Assembly: GCA_032622095.1 (NCBI GenBank)
Contig: CP136069.1
Location: 183,511,122-183,575,121, forward strand
DNA length: 64,000 nt
Source of the DNA: Siphonodentalium dalli
Lineage: Eukaryota > Mollusca > Scaphopoda > Gadilida > Siphonodentaliidae
Direction of reading: 5' to 3'
Part shown: one piece after another, positions 57,605 to 64,000 of the stretch
Position numbering within the stretch: the first letter of the stretch is position 1
Layout: every line of letters starts with the position of its first letter
Notes under the pieces: generated by a model
What the model saw: the letters and a program-made list of their open reading frames with translations, nothing else
The model's database searches: none
What the model was told of the DNA's origin: nothing
Made by a program: the position numbers and the translations under genes

Positions 57605-58970
57605 TTGCGAATGTCTGTCTGTCTGTCTGTCTGTCTGTGTTCTATAGAAATTCACAGGGGACCATCTAGATGATGCCAAAGGGGTCTACTAGGGGTAGCT
57701 TTTTACGAGAAAGATAATGGTCGGGGTTAGAATTTTCTAAAGTGACGCCGTTGTTGTCAGGGGCAGAAAAGGGGGAGGGGCAGAAAAAAAATTTGTCGCC
57801 GATTGCCACCAAACTTATATATAATCATCCCCATAATATGAGGAATATAATGGCGTGGTTTAAATATGGCAAAAGTCGCGCCGTTCGCGTCAGGGGTGCC
57901 CGGAAGGGGGGGGGGGGGGCAGATTTTTTTTCTCTCGCCGATTGCCACGAAACTTACATATAATCATCCCCATGATATGAAAAATCAACGGTGTGGTTTA
58001 AATTTGTCAAAAGTGGCGTCGTTTGAGCCAGGGATGAACGGAAGGGGATAGGGGCACCAAAATTGATAAAACTAATTTTAGCGCCGATTTCCACCAAATT
58101 TATATATATTCTTCTTCATGATACAAGAAATCTAATTGTGCCATTTAACAACGCCAAAGTGTTGTTTTTGGATGAGAGATTGGGAGGGGGTGGGCACTAA
58201 TTTTGATAATAAGTCGCCGATTGCCACCACACTTATACAAAATCACCCCCATGGTATGAGGAGTCTAATGGTGTGGCTTTTATCTGTCAAATGTGGTCTC
58301 ATTCGAGTCAGGGTTGCATTGAAAGGGACAGGGGCACCAAAATTGATGCACAATTTTTTTAGCGCCAATTTCCACCAAATTGATACACGTTCTTATCCAT
58401 GATACGAGGAATCTATTCGTGACTTAAAGACGCCATAGTGGTGCTGTTTGTGTGAGAGATGGGGAGGGGAGGGATTGGCACCAAATTTGATAAAAAAAAT
58501 TGTTTAGTCGCCGATTATCACCAAACTTATAAACAATCATCTCCATGATATCAGGAGTGTAATCGTGTGGTTTTAGGATGTCACAAGTGGGGCCATTCGA
58601 GTCAGTGGCGTATAGAGATGAGAGGGACACACAAAAAAAAATCTATATGTTTAGTGCCGATTTCCACCAGATTGATACATATTCTTCTCCGTGATACGAG
58701 GAATCTTATCGTGTGGTTTAGATACACCAAATTGGTGCCCTATGGGTGAGATATATGGGGACCTTAATTTTGATACGAATTTGTATACTCGCCAATTTTC
58801 ACCAATTTCATATATATGCATCTCTAATCTCTAATGAGTCTTAGTGTGTGTAGCTTGAGTCCGAAATAGGGACGGGAGGGTCACCAAAACTGATACAAAA
58901 TATTTTTAGTACCAATTACCATCAAATTCAGACACGTTCTTCTCAAATGATACAAGAAATAAAAGCGTGC
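57605..58970 (+). mobile_element. Tandem-core element: (TCTG)n then ~140-bp units
   Basis: After (GTCT)n at 57613-57640 come units starting with CGCCGATTNCCACCAAACTT near 57797, 57936, 58083, 58207, 58363, 58508, 58655 and 58793. The spacing is 124-156 bp. Each unit includes ATGATATGAGGAATCTAATNGTGTGGTTT and a G-rich patch. The microsatellite plus tandem core again fits the pearl/Helentron style. The small frames are not genes. Confidence 0.7.
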
Positions 58971-59430
58971 TGTCTGTCTGTCTTTTTGTCTGTCTGTGTG
59001 CGTTCTATATATAACTTCTCGCGGTACAATCGAATGGCACCAAGGCGTTCTAAGAGGGGTAATTTTTAACAAGGAAGATAATGGTGCGGGTTAAAATTTT
59101 CTAAAATGACGCTGTTGGTGGGATGGGAAATTAAAAAAATATGGTGAAATAGTTTTGTCGCTGATTTCCACCAAACGAATACATAATCATCTTCCCAATA
59201 TGGTGTTGTTCGAGTCAGCGTTGCATCAACAATTGATTTAATAAACCAAATTCCACCAAATTCATACACTTTTTTCTCTAATGATATACCATGAATTAAA
59301 TCACATTTGGTGTCGTTTGCGTCACGGATGGCGAGCGGATATGCACTATCATTGATAATTCTTGCTATTCGCCGATATCCACATATAAGATATATACAGT
59401 CACCAGGCCATCTCCATATCATTTTAAGTA
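58971..59430 (+). mobile_element. Second, shorter copy of the tandem-core element
   Basis: It restarts with CTGTCTGTCTGTCTTTTTGT and the same leader as the first copy (AGGGGTAATTTTTAACAAGG, GAAGATAATGGTGCGGGTTA, AAATTTTCTAAAATGACGCT). About three degenerate ~110-140-bp units follow. Confidence 0.7.
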
Positions 59431-60389
59431 GTTGGGCGTTCACATTTCACAATCCCGACATATGGTGGCCCCACATAAGTCACTTGAACAATTATATCTT
59501 CTTAACAGTCATATTTATATGGGAATGGCAATCAAGGCATTCACACAATGAGCTAGCAAAAAGAGATAACTAGAAGAAGCATTAAACGTATATGTATCAT
59601 TCTATTGAAGAGATACATATATTCGTGCAAACTGAGAGACCTCGAACCGTCAGAGGATTGCATATATATAATAACAAAATTTAGTGTGTTCCATTCAATA
59701 CAGTTTCCACAAAAAGTTACAATTTGTCAACAGACATGGAAGGCCTGTTCAAAAATAGTGGTCACAGTGTGCAGTCAAATATAGTTTCTTCTGATATACA
59801 AGAAAATGCAGTTAGTATCACAAGACTTTTCAGGATCCTACCAATACTGACATCTGACAAGGGTTTTAGAACAGACTCATCGACTGACATAAACAACTCA
59901 AAATCTCGCTCTGTGCCTGGCACATGTAGCTGATATATGTGTGAAGCAACATTTCGTTTAAACTAAGAATATTTAGCCAATATATAGCACCATGAACAGA
60001 TGAGCACCTGGGAATTTCTTTGAAACATCTGTATCTTCGTGGAGATATGATAGCCAGGTGTCATCGAGATCTTAGTTCAACCCACTAGATTGATTGATAC
60101 ATCTCAATATGTAAAACCCAATTATCATCTTTTATCGAACTAATGTGTTTATGATGTTCATGTATCATATTATAACGTCTAATGTATACGCAGTTGTAAA
60201 TAAATAAATACTTCATTATTGGTGGAACGGATTAATCGCGATTAGATAAACAGAATGACAATTGACAAGGTGAGCCACTACTTATATTCCATGACTGTAA
60301 TACTCATGTGTTGTGATGCTATTTGAATATACAATTTATGAGAAAACGTATAACACTTTAAGCAAGAGCATTCTCTATTCCCAACAAAT
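59431..60389. other. Body upstream of a Helitron end, no gene seen
   Basis: AT-rich. The frame 59724-59933 (69 codons, Ser-rich) has no motif. Some of this stretch may be the body of the Helitron ending at 60436, but its 5' end is not found. Confidence 0.3.
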
Positions 60390-60436
60390 ATCCACAGCAT
60401 ACATTAACCTGGGCAACGCCGGGTAACCCTGCTAGT
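60390..60436 (+). mobile_element. Helitron 3' terminus, second family
   Basis: CCTGGGCAACGCCGGGTAAC followed by CCTGCTAGT: an imperfect CCCGG/CCGGG-type hairpin and a CTAGT end at 60432-60436, followed by a TA tract. It is distinct from the GCCCGGAC hairpin family at 33504 and 62.1-64 kb. Confidence 0.7.
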
Positions 60437-61737
60437 ATATATATATATACGGACCTATATACTTCGCCACACGAGTTCGCTGTTAGTCGATATTCATTTC
60501 TAGCATTCAGTGTTGTTGAGAGTGTATTTGATGTTTTAAAAATGCTTTTGAATGTTACAACGGGGGGGGGGGGGGGGGGGGGGGGTCGTGAAAAAAAATC
60601 CAGGATACAAGGTCCGGGTGAGTCTGAACCCCTATATATACATTTATATCGCATATTTTTTCAATGACAAGTAATTTTGGTATCAGCTCCTTGGTTACAA
60701 ACAAATTATGACTAGCAATATGAATATAAATGTGCAGACTTATAAACTAAAGACAAGGGGACTACCAGTTTCAATAATTTACCCAATAATTTACCCAATA
60801 ATTTTTATAGCACAATAAAAGCTGAGTCGTTGAACATAACTTAATTGCTCAGTATTAGAAAACAAGAATACAACTTTGTGAGGATAACAACTTTTGATTT
60901 CGGGATTCCCGTTTCTGTCGTAACAAAGAATACATGTATTTTGTCGGTGTGTTCTTCAAATTCTACTTGTTATTGGTTATTGGAATAGACTTCAGATGGA
61001 ACATTATTGTATTAAAACAGAGACCGGTAAACTTTCGATTAATTACACCCTGTAAAATGCCTTTCACGGCCGGTTAGCATCATATTGCACGTTTCTAACT
61101 TGATTTTCACATGCCACAAATGTTCATTTTTACATTTCCACAGCCAATATTGCTACTTATGCTAACAAATGTTTATTAAAATGGTCACATGTCTCAGTCA
61201 AGATATGAGCTGCATTCGATCATCCTACAAATAGTCCTTGAATGTCAAATGTTTGAGATTTTCCCTTGTTTATTATCTTAACTTGCACTTTAACTATCAT
61301 GAGTAACCATGAAAACCCCACACTCTTTTGTCAATGGTAGTCTTTTATATTTTAAAACTATAGATTAACTATAGTTTAAAATGTGCTATAGAATTTATCC
61401 AAAATACGACAATTTGTATCTTGTTTTAGTGGAAATAAGTCACATGATAGCATGTTCTAGAGGATAACACAATATAACACAGTATAAACTATATATATAA
61501 TATAGTATTTTTATAAATGCAAAATATTACATTCGACGAAAGACGGTGGGTTTCAAAGGTTACACTCGAGAAAGCGAAACCGCGCGTGTATTTGCACATG
61601 ATGGTTGGTGTACAATAATATCGACACATAATACGGGACACCCAAAGTCCCAATGCGATACAGGGTTTTGTTTGAACCTAATTGTCATGGCAGTGCACGG
61701 AAATATATAATTTCAACGAGTGGCCCAGCATAATTGT
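60437..61737. other. Intergenic stretch
   Basis: It holds a G24 run (60562-60585), three adjacent TTTACCCAATAA words (60778-60812) and a hairpin TATTTTAAAACTATAG...CTATAGTTTAAAATG (61346-61383). No gene. Confidence 0.45.
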
Positions 61738-61950
61738 CCTAACCCTATATATATAACCCTAGCCCCAGCCCTAGCCCTGACCCTAACCCTAACCCTAACC
61801 CTAGCCCTGACCCTAACCCTAACCATAACCTTAGCCCTAACCCTAACCCTAGCCCTGACCATACCCCTAACCCTAACACTAGCCCTGACCCTAACCCTAA
61901 CCCTATAGCCCTAGCCCTTACCCCAACCCTAGCCCTGACCCTAACCCTAC
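61738..61950 (-). repeat. Interstitial telomeric repeat tract
   Basis: About 34 hexamers of CCCTAA with CCCTAG and CCCTGA variants, interrupted once by a TATATATA spacer at 61747 and a few altered units. The G-rich strand is TTAGGG on the minus strand. Frequent single-base variants show that the tract is old or arose by slippage, unlike a functional telomere end. Confidence 0.92.
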
Positions 61951-62124
61951 CACATATGGAGAATGGAGGTGGGTGCGTGGTTTCGTGCATTCTTACGTGA
62001 AGGATATACCGAAGAATCTTCAGTATAACATTACCTCAAATCCGCGTTGCATGGGGCAATTGATATCCATGATGGCGTCCAACGTGGTTGTCTATATTAC
62101 ATCAGTTCTCGAAATAAGACATTA

Positions 62125-62642
62125 TCTCATATATATTTTGAAGACCTCTGTTTGTTTGTCTGTCTGTCTGTCTGTCTGTCATTAATACAAATCTACGATT
62201 CTCGACCGATCGGGACGAAACTTGGTACGTGTGTGTAGTTTGACCAGGCGGTCGTCGTTGTCGTATTGGCGAGCCCGTGCGGCGCCCGCTTCGCGCATGC
62301 GCAGACGAGATCTCGGAAACGGGTGGAGCTATCGACTTGAAATTTGGTATGTGAATGTATCTTGCCCCGGATACGAATTTTATCGGGTCGCCGAGCCCGT
62401 GCGACGCCAGCTTCGCGCATGCGCAGACGAGATCTCGGAAACGGGTGGAGCTATCGACTTGAAATTTGGTATGTGAATGTATCTTGCCCCGGATACGAAT
62501 TTTATCGGGTCGCCGAGCCCGTGCGACGCCAGCTTCGCGCAAGCTTCGCGCATGCGCAGACCAGATCTCGGAAACGGGTGGAGCTATCGACTTAAAATTT
62601 GGTTTTTGAATAGCCCGGACAACGTCGGGCTCATCGGCTAGT
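62125..62642 (+). mobile_element. Helitron array, unit 1
   Basis: It starts TCTCATATATATTTTGAAGA, has a (GTCT)n run, then three ~122-bp units (GGAGCTATCGACTTGAAATT, CCGGATACGAATTTTATCGG, GCTTCGCGCATGCGCAGACG). It ends AGCCCGGACAACGTCGGGCT plus CATCGGCTAGT, a hairpin with CTAGT terminus. It begins with TC and ends in CTRRT as Helitrons do. The long 317-codon minus-strand frame through 62102-63055 is a translation of these repeats. Confidence 0.8.
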
Positions 62643-63200
62643 CTCATATATATTTTGAAGACCTCTGTTTGTTTGTCTGTCTGTCTGTCTGTCATTAATA
62701 CAAATCTACGATTCTCGACCGATTGGGACGAAACTTGGTACGTGTGTGTAGTTTGACCAGGCGGTCGTCGTTGTCGTATTGGCGAGCCCGTGCGGCGCCC
62801 GCTTCGCGCATGCGCAGACGAGATCTCGGAAACGGGTGGAGCTATCGACTTGAAATTTGCTATGTGAATGTATCTCGCCCCGGATACGAATTTTATCGGG
62901 TCGCCGAGCCCGTGCGACGCCAGCTTCGCGCATGCGCAGACGAGATCTCTGAAACGGGTGGAGCTATCGACTTGAAATTTGCTATGTGAATGTATCTTGC
63001 CCCGGATACGAATTTTATCGGGTCGCCGAGCCCGTGCGACGCCAGCTTCGCGCATGCGCAGACGAGATCTCGGAAACGGGTAGAGCTATCGACTTGAAAT
63101 TTGGTTTTTGAATAGCCCGGACAACGTCGGGCTGGGTAGAGCTATCGACTTGAAATTTGGTTTTTGAATAGCCCGGACAACGTCGGGCTCATCGGCTAGT
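62643..63200 (+). mobile_element. Helitron array, unit 2, with a doubled 3' hairpin
   Basis: Same layout as unit 1, joined head-to-tail through the shared CTAGT. Near its end, GCCCGGACAACGTCGGGC occurs twice (about 63115-63132 and 63172-63189), separated by a partial repeat unit. Confidence 0.8.
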
Positions 63201-63239
63201 CTCATATATATTTTGAAGACCTCTGTCTGTATGTTTGTT

Positions 63240-63279
<40 letters not shown>

Positions 63280-63608
63280 ATTAATACAAATCTACGATTC
63301 TCGACCGATCGGGACGAAACTTGGTACGTGAGTGTTGTTTGACCAGGCGGTGAACGTTGTCGTATTGGCGAGCCCGTGCGGCGCCTGCTTCGCGCATGCG
63401 CAGACGAGATCTCGGAAACGGGTGGAGCTATCGACTTGAAATTTGGTATGTGAATGTATCTTGCCCCGGATACGAATTTTATCGGGTCACCGAGCCCGTG
63501 CGACGTCAGCTTCGCGCATGCGCAGACCAGATCTCGGAAACTGGTGGAGCTATCGACTTGAAATTTTGTTTTTGAATAGCCCGGACAACGTCGGGCTCAT
63601 CGGCTAGT
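63201..63608 (+). mobile_element. Helitron array, unit 3
   Basis: Shorter unit with two ~122-bp repeats and a longer (GTCT)n run (63245-63278). It ends CATCGGCTAGT. Confidence 0.8.
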
Positions 63609-64000
63609 CTCATATATATTTTGAAGACCTCTGTCTGTTTGTTTGTCTGTCTGTCTGTCTGTATGTTTGTCTGTATGTTTGTCATTAATACAAATCTACG
63701 ATTCTCGACCGATCGGGACGAAACTTGGTACGTGTGTGTAGTTTGACCAGGCGGTGGACGTTGTCGTATTGGCGAGCCCGTGCGACGCCCGTGCAGCGCA
63801 TGCGCAGACGACATCTCGGAAACGGGTGGAGCTATCGACTTGAAATTTGGTATGTGAATGTATCTTGCCCCGGATACGAATTTTATCGGGTCGCCGATCT
63901 CGTGCGACGCCAGCTTCGCGCATGCGCAGACGAGATTTCGGAAACGGGTGGAGCTATCGACTTGAAATTTGGTATGTGAATGTATCTTGCCCCGGATACG
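63609..64000 (+). mobile_element. Helitron array, unit 4, cut by the window edge
   Basis: It begins CTCATATATATTTTGAAGAC and holds at least two ~122-bp units. The 3' end lies beyond the window. Confidence 0.75.

Noticed and set aside
61745-61990. Gly/Leu/Ala- and Thr/Leu-repeat frames on both strands
   Set aside because: Translations of the telomeric hexamer tract.
62102-63055. A 317-codon open frame on the minus strand, the longest in the window
   Set aside because: It is the translation of the 122-bp repeats of the Helitron array. Its peptide repeats with the DNA units and it begins and ends at arbitrary repeat positions.

Overview
This is a gene-poor, AT-rich animal nuclear window packed with mobile elements. 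Two interrupted genes with canonical splice sites can be supported. The organism is most likely a marine mollusc, or at least a lophotrochozoan. The evidence is mollusc-style ~150-bp tandem-repeat elements whose units open with GGGCCATAACTC and end in (GACG)n, CTAGT-ended Helitrons, a TTAGGG-type interstitial telomeric tract and a group III secreted phospholipase A2 gene. This is an inference from repeat style, not from a species match.

Region 1 (about 1-24.7 kb) holds the 5' part of the AP-3 adaptor complex delta subunit gene (AP3D1) on the minus strand. Five coding exons (24391-24486, 19958-20053, 18289-18369, 14246-14326, 2201-2308) encode the first 154 residues. All introns are phase 0, and a probable non-coding 5' exon lies just upstream at about 24.7 kb. 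The rest of the gene lies beyond position 1. The introns (4.3, 1.6, 4.0 and 11.9 kb) are filled with DNA transposons: a 5.8-kb foldback element with 860-bp inverted arms and an internal ~183-bp tandem array, a 1,056-bp hAT element with an 8-bp target duplication and a BED finger, several inverted-repeat MITEs, a pearl-like array and nested inverted-repeat elements.

Region 2 (24.7-31.2 kb) is intergenic. It holds a decayed LINE ORF2 tail, small MITEs, short motifs repeated like iterons, and a 933-bp inverted-repeat element ending about 255 bp before the next start codon.

Region 3 (31.2-34.9 kb) is a three-exon group III secreted phospholipase A2 gene on the plus strand, predicted at 302 residues, with a TATA-like promoter. 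Intron 1 carries a Helitron.

Region 4 (35.1-53.2 kb) is the most striking object: an ~18-kb palindrome. Two ~1.7-kb inverted arms, nearly identical and bounded by (TA)n, enclose ~13.6 kb of a 175-bp satellite. The satellite reverses orientation once, near 46,805, and shows ~3-kb higher-order duplications. Its architecture repeats that of the 5.8-kb element in AP3D1: long inverted arms plus an internal array of nucleosome-length monomers. This suggests a class of satellite-carrying foldback transposons.

Region 5 (53.2-64 kb) is wholly repetitive: Helitron ends, ~120-bp and ~140-bp tandem arrays, a 77-bp hairpin MITE with 8-bp target duplication, an interstitial telomeric tract (61.74-61.95 kb) and a head-to-tail Helitron array running off the right edge. 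The two genes do not obviously act together: AP-3 works in endosome-to-lysosome sorting and the phospholipase is secreted.
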